Assembly (NCBI GenBank): GCA_963740675.1
Contig: CAVUFS010000006.1
Span: 124,001 to 188,000 of the forward strand
DNA length: 64,000 nt
Direction of reading: 5' to 3'
Origin: CAIKMD01 sp963740675
GTDB lineage: Bacteria > Pseudomonadota > Alphaproteobacteria > ATCC43930 > CGMCC-115725
This document shows positions 8,007-17,115 of this stretch, piece by piece. The notes under the pieces were generated by a model. That model was not told where the DNA came from, did not search any database, and saw only the letters and a list, made by a program, of their open reading frames with translations. A program made the translations under genes and the position numbers. How positions within the stretch are numbered: position 1 is the stretch's first letter; each line of letters starts with the position of its first letter.

Positions 8007-9380
8007 TCACTTGTCGCCGGTGGCCGCCTCGCCTTCGCCGGCGGCCGGCGTCTCATCCTCGTCTTCCATCGCTAAGAGATCCTTGAGCGACACCGGCTTG
8101 TCGGTCACTTGAGCGAGTTCGAGGATGAAATCGACCACCTTGTCTTCGTAGATCGGCGCGCGCAGGCCATCGACCGCGCCGGGGTTGTTCCGATAATACT
8201 CGATGACGTTCCGCTCCTGGCCAGGAAAACGACGCGCTTCCTCGGCAATCGAGCGATTTAACTCTTCTTGCGTGACGTTAAGATTGTTCTTGCTGCCGAT
8301 CTCGGCAAGGACCAGGCCGAGCCGCACCCGGCGCTCGGCGATGTCCTTATATTCGGCCTTGATCGCCGCCTCGTCCTTCGGCGTCTCGGTCTGCTCGGCA
8401 CCCGACTGCTTCGCGCGCTCGAGCTGCGCCTGATATTGGCGCCAGATCGTATCGAGCTCGATATCGACCATGCCGGCCGGCACGGTGAAGTGATGGCGCT
8501 CGGCCAGGCGGTCGAGCAATTGCCGCTTCAGCTTCTGCCGGGCGACGCCCGAATAGTCGCGCTCGATTCGCTCGCGCACCACATCGCGCAACGCCTTGAG
8601 ATTTTCCATCCCGACCGCGGTGGCAAGCAATTCGTCGATCGGCTGATCCGCCATCGCCTTGATGGCGCTGGCGTTGACTTTGAACTCGGCGGCTTTGCCG
8701 GCCAGATCCTCGGCACCGTAATCGGCCGGGAAATCGACCTTCACAAGCCGCTCCTCGCCGGCCTTGATGCCGATGAGCTGGTCCTCGAAGCCGGGAATGA
8801 AGCTGCCGCTGCCGAGCTCGAGCGAGTAATCCTTGGCGCTGCCGCCTGGGAATTCGACACCGCCGACCGAGCCGACGAAATCCATCACGACGATATCGCC
8901 CTTGTCAGCGGCGCGCTCGACCGGCTCGGCCTTGCGCTGCTGCTTGGCGATGCGCTCGAGCGCGCTATCGATCTCTTCCTCGGGCACTTCCGGTTTCAGC
9001 CGCTCGATCTGAATCTCGCCGAGATTGGCGAGTTCGATCTGCGGCAGCACCTCGACGGCGAGCTTGTATTGCAGGTCGGTGCCCTCGTTGAAGGACACGA
9101 TCTCGATCTTCGGCTGCAGCGCCGGGCGCAGATTGCGCTCGCGCATCGCCTCGGTCGAGCTGTCGGAGACAGTGCGCTCCAGCACTTCGCCCATGACCGA
9201 GGGGCCATAGCGCTTGCGCAGCACGGTGAGCGGGACCTTGCCGGGGCGAAAGCCCGGAAGGCGGATGGTGCGGCCGATTTCATTGAGACGGTCGGTCACG
9301 CGGCTCTCGATATCGGCGGCCGCGATGACCACGGTCATCTCGTGTTTCAGGCCATCTGCAGTGGTTTCGGTGACTTGCAT
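8007..9380 (-). CDS. tig: Trigger factor (ribosome-associated chaperone and prolyl isomerase)
   Basis: Trigger factor binds at the ribosome exit tunnel and helps nascent chains fold. The ribosome-docking signature GFRPGKVPLTVLRKRYG sits in the N-terminal domain. It is followed by the FKBP-like domain (DIVVMDFVGSVGGVEFPGG ... FIPGFEDQLIG) and a long helical C-terminal domain. I start at MQVTETTADG, 457 residues. A longer open frame reads backward through tRNA-Leu and is not coding. The tail is acidic (MEDEDETPAAGEG). It is the first gene of the tig-clpP-clpX-lon series. Confidence 0.96.
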   Translation of the reverse strand: MQVTETTADGLKHEMTVVIAAADIESRVTDRLNEIGRTIRLPGFRPGKVPLTVLRKRYGPSVMGEVLERTVSDSSTEAMRERNLRPALQPKIEIVSFNEGTDLQYKLAVEVLPQIELANLGEIQIERLKPEVPEEEIDSALERIAKQQRKAEPVERAADKGDIVVMDFVGSVGGVEFPGGSAKDYSLELGSGSFIPGFEDQLIGIKAGEERLVKVDFPADYGAEDLAGKAAEFKVNASAIKAMADQPIDELLATAVGMENLKALRDVVRERIERDYSGVARQKLKRQLLDRLAERHHFTVPAGMVDIELDTIWRQYQAQLERAKQSGAEQTETPKDEAAIKAEYKDIAERRVRLGLVLAEIGSKNNLNVTQEELNRSIAEEARRFPGQERNVIEYYRNNPGAVDGLRAPIYEDKVVDFILELAQVTDKPVSLKDLLAMEDEDETPAAGEGEAATGDK

Positions 9381-9408
9381 GCCGGTCTTCGGGTTATCGT
9401 TTCCAAGG

Positions 9409-9493
9409 TGGTGCGGGCGGAGGGACTTGAACCCCCACGACTTGCGTCGCTGGAACCTAAATCCAGTGCGTCTACCAATTCCGCCACGCCCGC
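9409..9493 (-). tRNA. tRNA-Leu (TAG)
   Basis: An 85-nt tRNA with a long variable arm on the minus strand. The acceptor is GCGGGCG/CGCCCGC. The anticodon stem-loop CTGGATTTAGGTTCCAG gives anticodon TAG. The T arm is GGGTTCAAGTCCC. Discriminator A, encoded CCA. It lies just upstream of tig. Confidence 0.95.
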
Positions 9494-9656
9494 GCCGCGG
9501 CGCCGGCACAGCCCAGCGTCACGGAACTGGGCGTCCGGACATGGCCAGCCGCCGCCGATAGGGGCGGGTTCATAGCACACGCATTCTGGCAGGGGAAGAA
9601 GCGGCGCGGCACCGCTTTCCCGGCCGTTCGGCCAAAGTAGCGCCGCGCAGGAAAAC

Positions 9657-9933
9657 TTAGGCGCGCTGTTGGTGGGTTGCTACGAAGGAGGGCAATGCCA
9701 ATATCCGGTTGCCCGCCTCGATATGACCGATCGCCGCTTCCTCGAAGACGAGCGAGAAATGGACATGGGGGTATGCCGATGATGTCCTCGCGCAGATCGA
9801 CCACCGTTTGATGTCAGCCATAGACGCGCGGTCGCGCCATAGCTTGCGCAATGATCCAGTCATCCTTCGAATAGCCCCCCGGCATCAGCCAGTGCACGGG
9901 CGGCTTTTGCCTTGTCCTCGGCGCACTGAAGCG
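9657..9933 (-). pseudogene. Degraded protein-coding remnant, family not recognised
   Basis: Reading leftward, one frame gives KPPVHWLMPGGYSKDDW then IIAQAMARPRVYG, an in-frame TGA, then VVDLREDIIGIP. After a likely extra C in a run of five, the neighbouring frame continues HVHFSLVFEEAAIGHI ... ALPSFVATHQQRA and stops. The text reads like protein throughout, but there is no start codon, one internal stop and one shift. I do not recognise the family. It lies between tRNA-Leu and the malonyl-CoA decarboxylase gene. Confidence 0.35.
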
Positions 9934-9976
9934 AAAATCAGAAAACCGGAATTCCCGCCGGTGATCAACGCCTTTC

Positions 9977-11392
9977 TTATGTCTTCAGCAGGCGCAGCAC
10001 CGCTTGCGACGCGGTGACGCGGCCTTCACCTGTATAGGCCTCGTGATTTTCTTCGATGTCGTCGAGCTGATAGAGATAATTGATCATCAGCCCGGCGGAT
10101 TGCTGCAGCCCTTTGGGCGACAGATCGCCCAGCCAATTGATGCGCTCGAGCCGCGCGCCGTTGCTGAGATGGAAATGCGCGACGCCGTCGAGGGCGCGGC
10201 CGCGTGGTGTCTTCTCGTTGATGATGTAACGCGCGGCGAGACGCAGCATCGGCGTCTTGATCGCCTGTGCCACGGCGATGTCCTCATACCAATCGGGCCG
10301 CGCCAGCAGGTTCGTCATCACGTGGTCGGTCGGCGCCGAGGGCAGCGCCTCGATCACGCGCCGCTCGGCCTGCGTCAGCAGATCGTCGCCCTCCTCGGCG
10401 CTGCGCTGCTCGAGCCAGGCGCGGAAGCCGGGCATCGGGGACAGCGTGGCGTAACGCGTCAGATGCGGGAGCTCGGAATTGAGGCGATCGGCGACGCGCT
10501 TGATCAGGAAGTCGCCGAAGCTGATTCCGGAGAGGCCGCGCTGGCAGTTCGAGATCGAATAGAAGATCGCCGTATCGGCACTCTGCGGATCGCCGACCGG
10601 CGCCGTTTCGTCGAGCAGCGATTGGACATTGTCGGCCATGCCTTGCACCAGCGCGACTTCGACGAAGATCAACGGCTCGTCGGGCATGCGGGGGTGAAAA
10701 TAGGCAAAGCAGCGGCGATCGGCTTCGAGGCGGTTCTTGAGATCCGACCAACCCCGGATCTCATGCACGGCCTCGTAGACCATCAGCTTTTCGAGCAGTG
10801 AAGCGGGCGAATCCCAGGTGATGCGCTTCACCTCGAGGAAGCCTTCATCGAACCAGCCGGCGAGCAGCGCGCGCATATCCTGCTCGAGCCCTGTGAGGCT
10901 TTCGTCGCGCCGCGCGAGCTTCATCAACTCGGCGCGCATGTCGACGAGAAATTTGACCCCGTTCGGCAGCGCATTGAATTGGGTCAGCAGCTTCACCCGC
11001 GGCGCCTCGAGCGCCTGGCGCAGCGCGCGCTCGATACGGCGCCTTTCGTCTTCCGTTCGCGCATGCGCGATGCGCTGGCAGGCCGAGGCGACCGCGACAC
11101 GATCGATGTCGAATTCATCGGCGAGTAGGCGCAAGAAACGTGCCCGGCCTTCCTCGGCCAGCGCCAGATAAGTCTGACCGAGCGCCGCGGCGCGGGCGCG
11201 GGCCGAAACCTCGCCGCCGCGCGCTTCGAGGCAATCCTGCATCTGGCGGCGCAACTTATCGGCGTCGCTCTCGCTGAGCAGCGTCATCGCGCTTCTCTCG
11301 CCCGCGAAATCGCGCCAGCGCGCCTTCAGATTGCGCAGATTGTGAAGGGTGAAATCGTAGACGCCGTCCAAGAAGCTGCTGCGATCGGTCAT
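9977..11392 (-). CDS. Malonyl-CoA decarboxylase
   Basis: It converts malonyl-CoA to acetyl-CoA and CO2, which removes malonyl-CoA or lets the cell use malonate. The 471-residue protein matches the family across its length. The helical N-terminal part ends near residue 180. The catalytic domain includes EAVHEIRGWSDLKNRL, CFAYFHPRMPDEPLIFVEVAL, IFYSISNCQRGLSGISFG and VAHFHLSNGARLERINW, which hold the conserved Ser and His residues. The start is in an ATGA overlap with the upstream nnr gene, so the two are co-translated. Confidence 0.93.
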   Translation of the reverse strand: MTDRSSFLDGVYDFTLHNLRNLKARWRDFAGERSAMTLLSESDADKLRRQMQDCLEARGGEVSARARAAALGQTYLALAEEGRARFLRLLADEFDIDRVAVASACQRIAHARTEDERRRIERALRQALEAPRVKLLTQFNALPNGVKFLVDMRAELMKLARRDESLTGLEQDMRALLAGWFDEGFLEVKRITWDSPASLLEKLMVYEAVHEIRGWSDLKNRLEADRRCFAYFHPRMPDEPLIFVEVALVQGMADNVQSLLDETAPVGDPQSADTAIFYSISNCQRGLSGISFGDFLIKRVADRLNSELPHLTRYATLSPMPGFRAWLEQRSAEEGDDLLTQAERRVIEALPSAPTDHVMTNLLARPDWYEDIAVAQAIKTPMLRLAARYIINEKTPRGRALDGVAHFHLSNGARLERINWLGDLSPKGLQQSAGLMINYLYQLDDIEENHEAYTGEGRVTASQAVLRLLKT

Positions 11393-12885
11393 GAGTCCTT
11401 CAACATCCGAAAGGTCGAGGCCAGCGCCTTCAAGCGGCGCAGCGCGGGAGGCAGGGTATCGATCAGATCGTCGGCGACAAGCCCCGGTCCGAATTCATGC
11501 GCTGCCTCGCCATGCAGCCAGCATCCGGCACAAGCTGCCTCGAACGGCGCAAGGCCTTGCGCCAGCAAGCCCGCGATCAAGCCTGCGAGCACATCGCCGG
11601 TTCCACCGGTCGCAAGATCCGGCGGCGCATTGGCATTGATCGCGGCGCGGCCATCGGGCGCAGCGATCACCGTATCAGGACCTTTGAGCACGACCACCGC
11701 CCCGGCGAGCTTGGCCGCCTTACGCGCACGGCTCAGCCTGTCGCCCTCGCCGCTGAAGAGCCGCGCAAACTCACCCTCGTGCGGCGTCAGCACGGTTGGC
11801 CCTTTGATCGCAGAAACCAGCGCCTCGGTCGATCTGGCGAAAGCCGTCAGCGCATCGGCGTCGAGCACGACGGCACGGCCCGTGCCGAGCGCCGCCAGCG
11901 CCGCTGCTCTCGTCTCGGCGGTCGCACCGGCGCCCGGCCCAACAACCATGGCGCGCACGCGCTCGTCGTCGATGAGTTTCGCGAAATCATCGGGCGCGCG
12001 CATGGCCCGCACGATGATCCCCATCAGCGCGCCGGCATAGATCGGCCAGGCCTTCTCGGGCGCGGCCACTGTCACCAGCCCTGCCCCGGCACGCGCGGCC
12101 GCACGCGCCGCCAGCCGCGCCGCGCCGGTCAGTTCCGCGCCGCCCAGGACGACGGCATGGCCCCGGCGATACTTGTGATCTTCGGCTTGCGGCCAAGGAT
12201 AAAGGCCGAGCCAGAGCGGCGGCCCGTTCTCGAAACAGCGCGGCGCGATATCGCCGAGCACGGTATCGGGGATGCCGATCTGCGCGAGCCGCGTCGTGCC
12301 GCAAAGCCCGCGACCGGGATAAAGAAGATGCCCCGGCTTCTTGCGAAAGAAAGTGACCGTGATGTCGGCTTTCGGCGCGACGCCGCGGATCTCGCCGGTC
12401 ACGCCATCGATGCCGCTCGGCACATCGACCGCCGCGACCGGAATTCCGGACGCGCGGAGCGCCTCGATCGTCGCCCGCGCGATCCCGTCGATCGGACGCG
12501 ACAGGCCGGCACCGAATATCGCATCGATGACGACGCCCGCTCCCTTGATGACCTCCGGCGAAAGCGGCTCGACCGCACCGCGATAACGGGCCGCGTGATG
12601 CGCCGCAGTGCCGGTCAGACGATCGCGATCGCCGAGCAGCGCCAAGCGCACCGGCCACCCCTCCATGGCGAGATGGCGCGCCGCAACGAACCCGTCGCCG
12701 CCATTGTTCCCCGGCCCGCAGAGCACCGCGACCGGCCGCTGCGACCAACGCGTCGCGACGGCCTCGGCGACGGCGCGGCCGGCAGCTTCCATCAGCGCGA
12801 TCTCACTCACGCCGCCAGCCACCGCCGCCTTGTCGGCGCGGCCCATTTCCTCGGGCGTCAACAGCGCGTTATCGAAAGCCTGCAT
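11389..12885 (-). CDS. nnr: Bifunctional NAD(P)HX repair enzyme (epimerase plus ADP-dependent dehydratase)
   Basis: It repairs hydrated NADH and NADPH. The N-terminal YjeF-type epimerase domain (residues about 1-215) shows LCGPGNNGGDGFVAARHL and the AVDVPSGIDG motif. The C-terminal ribokinase-like dehydratase domain (about 220-490) has VVGPGAG, VLTPHEGEFARLF and the NAPPDLATGGTGDVLAG catalytic loop. At 498 residues it is normal for the fused form. It is followed by malonyl-CoA decarboxylase in a 4-base overlap, an operon whose logic is not obvious beyond cofactor housekeeping. Confidence 0.95.
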   Translation of the reverse strand: MQAFDNALLTPEEMGRADKAAVAGGVSEIALMEAAGRAVAEAVATRWSQRPVAVLCGPGNNGGDGFVAARHLAMEGWPVRLALLGDRDRLTGTAAHHAARYRGAVEPLSPEVIKGAGVVIDAIFGAGLSRPIDGIARATIEALRASGIPVAAVDVPSGIDGVTGEIRGVAPKADITVTFFRKKPGHLLYPGRGLCGTTRLAQIGIPDTVLGDIAPRCFENGPPLWLGLYPWPQAEDHKYRRGHAVVLGGAELTGAARLAARAAARAGAGLVTVAAPEKAWPIYAGALMGIIVRAMRAPDDFAKLIDDERVRAMVVGPGAGATAETRAAALAALGTGRAVVLDADALTAFARSTEALVSAIKGPTVLTPHEGEFARLFSGEGDRLSRARKAAKLAGAVVVLKGPDTVIAAPDGRAAINANAPPDLATGGTGDVLAGLIAGLLAQGLAPFEAACAGCWLHGEAAHEFGPGLVADDLIDTLPPALRRLKALASTFRMLKDS

Positions 12886-13040
12886 CGTCGCTCAACGGGT
12901 TCAAGACATTCACATAAAAGAGTCTATACCTTGGTCCATGACCGGCGAAAGACATGTGGCAGAACCCGCGGGCTCGGCCGACTTTTGGGCGACTTGGCTT
13001 GACGCTGAGGGGTCCAGGGATTAGGAGCAATTCTGCGGCG

Positions 13041-13117
13041 GCGGGTGTAGCTCAGCTGGTTAGAGCGCCAGATTGTGGATCTGGATGTCGCCGGTTCGAA
13101 CCCGGTCACTCGCCCCA
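13041..13117 (+). tRNA. tRNA-His (GTG)
   Basis: A 77-nt cloverleaf with acceptor GCGGGTG/CACTCGC, anticodon stem-loop CCAGATTGTGGATCTGG (anticodon GTG) and T arm GGTTCGAACCC. The discriminator is C and there is a G at position 13040, matching the extra G-1 that histidine tRNAs need. CCA is encoded. Confidence 0.96.
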
Positions 13118-13159
13118 ATTTCCCTACCCTTTCCGCCCGATCTCCCCCGTTAGTCCGTG

Positions 13160-13915
13160 ATGCCGGCTGGTACCGATCTGCTTTTGCTGTTCGTGGCCGG
13201 CACCATCACCGGCCTTATGAATGCCGTCGCCGGCGGCGGCAGCTTTGTCGCCTTTCCGGCACTGCTGCTGGCGGGCATTCCCGCGATCTCGGCCAATGTC
13301 ACTACCACGGTCGCGACCGTCCCTGGCCAATTCGCCAGTGTCTGGGCCTATCGCCACGACATCCGCGCCGCGACCCAATTCGACATCAGGCTACTGCTCG
13401 CGATTAGCGTCGTGGGCGGTTTGGTCGGCGCGGCGATCCTGCTGGCAACGCCGAACGCGGTTTTCTCCGGCGTGCTGCCCTGGCTCATGCTGCTCGCGAC
13501 CGCGATCTTCCTCTTCGGCAATTTCGCGCCGAAGGCGATCCTGCAACGTTTCACCATCGGCACGCGCGGCGTGCTCACCGCGCAATTCGCGATCGCGATC
13601 TACGGCGGCTATTTCGGCGCCGGGATCGGTTTCATGATGCTCGCGGCGCTGACGCTCTATGGCATGCGCGACATCCATGCGATGAACGGTCTGAAGCTGG
13701 TGCTCGCGCTCTGCATGACCGTCGTCTCGTCGATCGCCTTCGTCTACGCCGGCAAGGTCTATTGGACCGAAGCGCTGGTCATGTGCGTCGCGACATTGAT
13801 CGGCGGCTATGGCGGCGCCCTCGGCGCCAAGAAGGTCAAGCCGGAGCTCATCAAAATCTTCATCGCGCTGCTCGGCGCCGGGCTTACGATCTACTTCTTT
13901 ATCCACGGCGCCTAA
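13160..13915 (+). CDS. TauE/SafE-family membrane transporter
   Basis: A 251-residue integral membrane protein of the sulfite exporter TauE/SafE family, which moves small sulfur or organic anions. Seven to eight hydrophobic segments are evident. The family signature GLMNAVAGGGSFVAFPALL lies near the N-terminus and its inverted partner GGYFGAGIGFMMLAAL in the second half. I prefer the ATG at 13160 over the GTG one codon upstream. It stands alone between tRNA-His and an mscS gene. The substrate is unknown. Confidence 0.88.
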   Translation: MPAGTDLLLLFVAGTITGLMNAVAGGGSFVAFPALLLAGIPAISANVTTTVATVPGQFASVWAYRHDIRAATQFDIRLLLAISVVGGLVGAAILLATPNAVFSGVLPWLMLLATAIFLFGNFAPKAILQRFTIGTRGVLTAQFAIAIYGGYFGAGIGFMMLAALTLYGMRDIHAMNGLKLVLALCMTVVSSIAFVYAGKVYWTEALVMCVATLIGGYGGALGAKKVKPELIKIFIALLGAGLTIYFFIHGA

Positions 13916-13958
13916 TCGCTAAACTCGCGCCGACACGCGCATTCGATACGGGGTTGGC

Positions 13959-14804
13959 ATGGATCTTCTCGATACGACAACGGCCGCGATCTTGTGGACC
14001 AATCTGACGCATTACGGCCTCGCGCTGTTCGGCGCGGTCGTCATTCTGGTCGTCGGCTGGTGGATCGCCGGTTGGGCCAGCCACTCACTGCAAAAGAGTC
14101 TCGCAAAACGCCGTTGGATGGACGCGACGCTGCTCCCGCTCGTCGTCAGCATCGTCCGCTACACGATCCTGGTCGGCACGCTACTCGCGGTGCTCGATCA
14201 GTTCGGCATCCAGATGACGAGCCTCGTTGCCGTGCTCGGCGCCGCCGGCCTCGCCATCGGCCTGGCACTCCAGGGTACGCTCTCGAATGTTGCCGCCGGC
14301 GTCATGCTCGTGGTGCTGCGTCCCTTCCATGTCGGTCAGGCGATCCAGGCCGCCAGCTTTAGTGGCACCGTGCAAGAAGTCGGACTCTTCGCGACCGTTA
14401 TCCGCGCCGACGACAACCGGGTTATCACCGTGCCGAACAAGCTGCTGTCCGACGCGCCGATCATAAATTTCTCGCGCCTGCCGGTGCAGGCGACGGTGAA
14501 CATCACTTTTTTGTTGCCCTATACTGCCGATGTCGGCCGCGCGCTCGAGGTGCTGCAGCGGATTGCCACCGAGCACCACAAGGAAAACGCGCTGATCGGC
14601 GTCGAAGAGCTCGGCGATGCCGCGATCAAGCTTCGCTTCCAAGCCACGGTTCCGGCGGCGGAAGCCGACACGGCCAAACTCTCGTTCAACCTCGCGATCC
14701 GGCAGCAATTGGCCGCGGCAGGCGTCCAGTTTATGCAGGAGGCCGCGATGTCAACGTATGGCTATCCGCAGCAGCAAAGCGGCTCAGCCCCCAGTCTGAA
14801 TTGA
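13959..14804 (+). CDS. Small-conductance mechanosensitive channel (MscS family)
   Basis: A 281-residue channel that opens under membrane tension to release solutes after osmotic downshock. There are three hydrophobic segments at about 18-40, 60-82 and 85-110. The pore-lining helix contains the Gly/Ala-rich GAAGLAIGLALQGTLSNVAAG signature, followed by the beta domain (RPFHVGQAIQ, VPNKLLSDAPIINFSR) and the mixed C-terminal domain. It ends with a Gln/Ser-rich tail. It is the compact, minimal form of the family. Confidence 0.93.
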   Translation: MDLLDTTTAAILWTNLTHYGLALFGAVVILVVGWWIAGWASHSLQKSLAKRRWMDATLLPLVVSIVRYTILVGTLLAVLDQFGIQMTSLVAVLGAAGLAIGLALQGTLSNVAAGVMLVVLRPFHVGQAIQAASFSGTVQEVGLFATVIRADDNRVITVPNKLLSDAPIINFSRLPVQATVNITFLLPYTADVGRALEVLQRIATEHHKENALIGVEELGDAAIKLRFQATVPAAEADTAKLSFNLAIRQQLAAAGVQFMQEAAMSTYGYPQQQSGSAPSLN

Positions 14805-14840
14805 GCGGCCTGATTTAGCGACGTAGCGAAAACCAGAGCG

Positions 14841-14866
14841 GGAACCGCCCGTTCTCTCGGCGGGTT
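14841..14866 (+). promoter_or_regulatory. Possible EcfG-type stress promoter upstream of the DUF4142 gene
   Basis: GGAAC at 14841-14845 is followed by GGTT at 14863-14866 (spacer 17 bases). It resembles the alphaproteobacterial general stress sigma factor consensus, with one mismatch in the -10 box. The spacer also contains a CCGCC/GGCGG inverted repeat, so the match could be fortuitous. Confidence 0.35.
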
Positions 14867-14902
14867 GCATCTCCGACGAAATTTTTTTCTCAGGAGATAC
14901 AA

Positions 14903-15460
14903 ATGCGCCTGCGTATCCCCGCCGCAACGGCGGCTTTTATCGCTGTTTCAACGCTCGCCCAAGCACAGACCCCGCCCCCTTCTGCCGCGAGTACGCCCGC
15001 GCCGAAAGCGTCGAGCGCCGACCGCAGCTTCGCGACCCAGGCGGCCGCGGCGGGTACCGCCGAGATCGCCGACGCGCAGCTCGCGCTCAAGAATTCGAGC
15101 CGTCAGGACGTCAAGAATTTCGCGCAGCGGATGGTGGACGATCACACCAAGGCTGCCGACCAACTGAAATCGATCGCGACGAGCGAAAGCATCACCTTGC
15201 CGAGTGGTGAAAGCGCGGCCGACAAGAAGAACACCGATGCGCTGCAAAAGCTGAACGGCGCGGCCTTCGACCAAAAATATATTCAAGGCCAGCGCGCGGC
15301 GCATAAGCAGGCCGTGTCGCTGTTCACCAGCGAGAGCAAGAGCGGCCAAGACAGCCAGCTCAAATCCTTCGCCAGCCAGACGCTGCCGACGCTGCAGGAT
15401 CATCTCAAAATGATTACGGGCATGCCGCCCGGCCAGAAAACCTCGAGCCTCGCGCCATGA
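14903..15460 (+). CDS. Secreted DUF4142 protein (ferritin-like fold)
   Basis: A 185-residue protein with a signal peptide (RIPAATAAFIAVSTLAQAQ) and a Pro/Ala/Ser-rich linker, then a DUF4142 domain. That domain shows FATQAAAAGTAEIADAQLAL, VKNFAQRMVDDHTKAADQL and a second helix pair, with conserved acidic and His positions. Members are periplasmic or outer-membrane-associated and are often found with stress genes. The function is not established. The stop overlaps the start of the next gene as ATGA. A ribosome-binding site (CAGGAG) precedes the start. Confidence 0.88.
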   Translation: MRLRIPAATAAFIAVSTLAQAQTPPPSAASTPAPKASSADRSFATQAAAAGTAEIADAQLALKNSSRQDVKNFAQRMVDDHTKAADQLKSIATSESITLPSGESAADKKNTDALQKLNGAAFDQKYIQGQRAAHKQAVSLFTSESKSGQDSQLKSFASQTLPTLQDHLKMITGMPPGQKTSSLAP

Positions 15461-15798
15461 GTGCGCGATATTGGCCCGCGGCCGTCGCCGTCGCGGGGCT
15501 CGCTTGCGCAACGGTGGCAAAGGCCGACCCGCCGCCCAATGCCGATCCGGGGCTGGCGCCCTGGTATCAGAACCTCAAGCAGCCGAATACCGGCATCTCG
15601 TGCTGCTCGATCGCCGATTGCCGCGCCACGGATTACCGCACCGATGGCGACCACTACGAGGTCCTGATCAACGACAAATGGACGATCGTGCCGAAGGACA
15701 AGGTGCTGCAGCACGTCGACAACCCGATCGGGCGCGCAGTCGTCTGCTGGACGCCGGCGCTGGGCATCTTGTGCTTCGTGCGCGCGACCGAGATCTGA
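15457..15798 (+). CDS. Small secreted cysteine-containing protein, unknown function
   Basis: A 113-residue product translationally coupled to the DUF4142 gene by ATGA. It has a cleavable signal (AVAVAGLACATVAKA) followed by ISCCSIADCRATDYRT and two further cysteines (VVCWTPALGILCFV). Five mature cysteines suggest disulfides or metal binding in the periplasm. I do not recognise a characterised family. Confidence 0.75.
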   Translation: MSARYWPAAVAVAGLACATVAKADPPPNADPGLAPWYQNLKQPNTGISCCSIADCRATDYRTDGDHYEVLINDKWTIVPKDKVLQHVDNPIGRAVVCWTPALGILCFVRATEI

Positions 15799-15799
15799 G

Positions 15800-16846
15800 C
15801 TAGCCGCTCGGCCAAGCCGAATCGTGTGGCGGCTGCTCGGCCGCCATCAAACGATCGAGCAGCCTGCGCGCGGCCAGCGGCGCGGCATCGACCTTGATCG
15901 AGACCGAGGGCGCGAAAGGCTTCAGGTCGATCATCCGCTGCTGCGCCTCGAGCACCGCGACATCTTCGCGGAAGACGTTGACGAAATCGACGTTGAAGAC
16001 CTTGTCGAGCGCCGGATCGGCGAGGCCGAATTTGCGCGGAAAGGCGAAGAAGTAATGCGTCGTGCGGTCGGTCTCGGGCGTCGGCGCCGATATCCCCATC
16101 AACTCGATCCCATGGCTGCGATCGCCTTGCGGCGCGCCGGTGCCGGTCGCGGCACAACCGGCGAAATTGACGCTGAAGCATGGCGGTTCATGCTCGACGA
16201 TCTGCCAGCGATCGACATTGCCGGCGAATTTGCCCGCCGCCTCATACATCGGCGGCGCCGGGCGATCGATGATCCAGCGCGTCAGTCGCACCAGCTTGCC
16301 GTCATGCTCGGTGGTCGCCGGGAAATCGTTGATCGACGGATTGCCGATCGATGACGCATGGACATAGACGAGATGCGTCACGTCGAGGACGTTGTCGTTG
16401 ATGAGCTGATAATGGCAGGCGACCGGGATCATGTCGGGCTTGGCACAGGCCCAATCGGGATGATCCATCCACCACCAATTCGGGATCAGCGCCGGATCGG
16501 CTCGTTTCGGATCGCCCATCCAAATCCAGACCCAGCTGAAACGCTCGACGAGTGGGTAGGACCGGATCGCCGCGTCAGGCGGGATTTGCGCCTGCCCCGG
16601 GATTTCGACGCAGCGCCCGCGGCCGTCGAAGCGCAGCCCGTGATAGCCACAACGCAGCGTGTCGCCTTCGAGTCGGCCAAGGGAGAGCGGCAGGTGGCGA
16701 TGGCAGCAGCGATCCTCGAGCGCGACCGGCGTGCCATTCTCCTGGCGGTAGAAGACGATCGGCTCGCCAAGGATCATCCGCGCCAGTGGCTGGCGGCCGA
16801 GTTCGCGGTCCCAGGCCGCGACGTACCAGGAATTGCGGAGGAACAT
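15800..16846 (-). CDS. Rieske-type oxygenase, vanillate O-demethylase alpha-subunit-like
   Basis: A 348-residue iron oxygenase. The N-terminal Rieske [2Fe-2S] motif is CCHRHLPLSLG ... LRCGYHG (Cys-X-His ... Cys-X2-His). The C-terminal catalytic domain has NDNVLDVTHLVYVHASS, giving the Asp-His-X4-His mononuclear iron site of the VanA family. These enzymes remove O-methyl groups or hydroxylate aromatic acids using electrons from a VanB-type reductase. No reductase gene is adjacent. It is a lone gene facing the secreted-protein pair. Confidence 0.9.
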   Translation of the reverse strand: MFLRNSWYVAAWDRELGRQPLARMILGEPIVFYRQENGTPVALEDRCCHRHLPLSLGRLEGDTLRCGYHGLRFDGRGRCVEIPGQAQIPPDAAIRSYPLVERFSWVWIWMGDPKRADPALIPNWWWMDHPDWACAKPDMIPVACHYQLINDNVLDVTHLVYVHASSIGNPSINDFPATTEHDGKLVRLTRWIIDRPAPPMYEAAGKFAGNVDRWQIVEHEPPCFSVNFAGCAATGTGAPQGDRSHGIELMGISAPTPETDRTTHYFFAFPRKFGLADPALDKVFNVDFVNVFREDVAVLEAQQRMIDLKPFAPSVSIKVDAAPLAARRLLDRLMAAEQPPHDSAWPSG

Positions 16847-17034
16847 GAACCGCTGCCTCGAAAATGCTCGCCTCGGCTATCGTGGCACTCGCGCTGCGGC
16901 AAGGGCAAGCAAGCTCAGCAAAACTGCGCTTTTTGCTGCCTGATTTCCGGGCATTTGCCTATTTTCTGGACGTCCGCGAAGGCTTTCGCTATTGATCGAA
17001 CTGGCATTTGCCCTGACGCGGGGGCGTTACAGCG

Positions 17035-17051
17035 TTGGCATGCCTCGTGCT
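17035..17051 (+). promoter_or_regulatory. Sigma-54 promoter for glnB-glnA
   Basis: TTGGCATG-CCTC-GTGCT matches the -24/-12 consensus, with GG at 17037-17038 and GC at 17049-17050, exactly 12 bases apart. It lies about 65 bases upstream of glnB. This fits nitrogen-limitation control through RpoN and NtrC. Confidence 0.85.
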
Positions 17052-17115
17052 TAACCGGGGGGAGCAGCCGGCGGGGTCGCCGGAAGCCATCCAATCGCAC
17101 ACAGGCGGAAAAACC

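Noticed and set aside
9381..9509. N-terminal extension of trigger factor
   Set aside because: It is a translation through tRNA-Leu. The true start is the Met at 9380.
11497..13002. 501-codon open frame antisense to the NAD(P)HX repair gene
   Set aside because: Arg-rich translation without motifs, opposite a clearly conserved gene, so it is a shadow frame.
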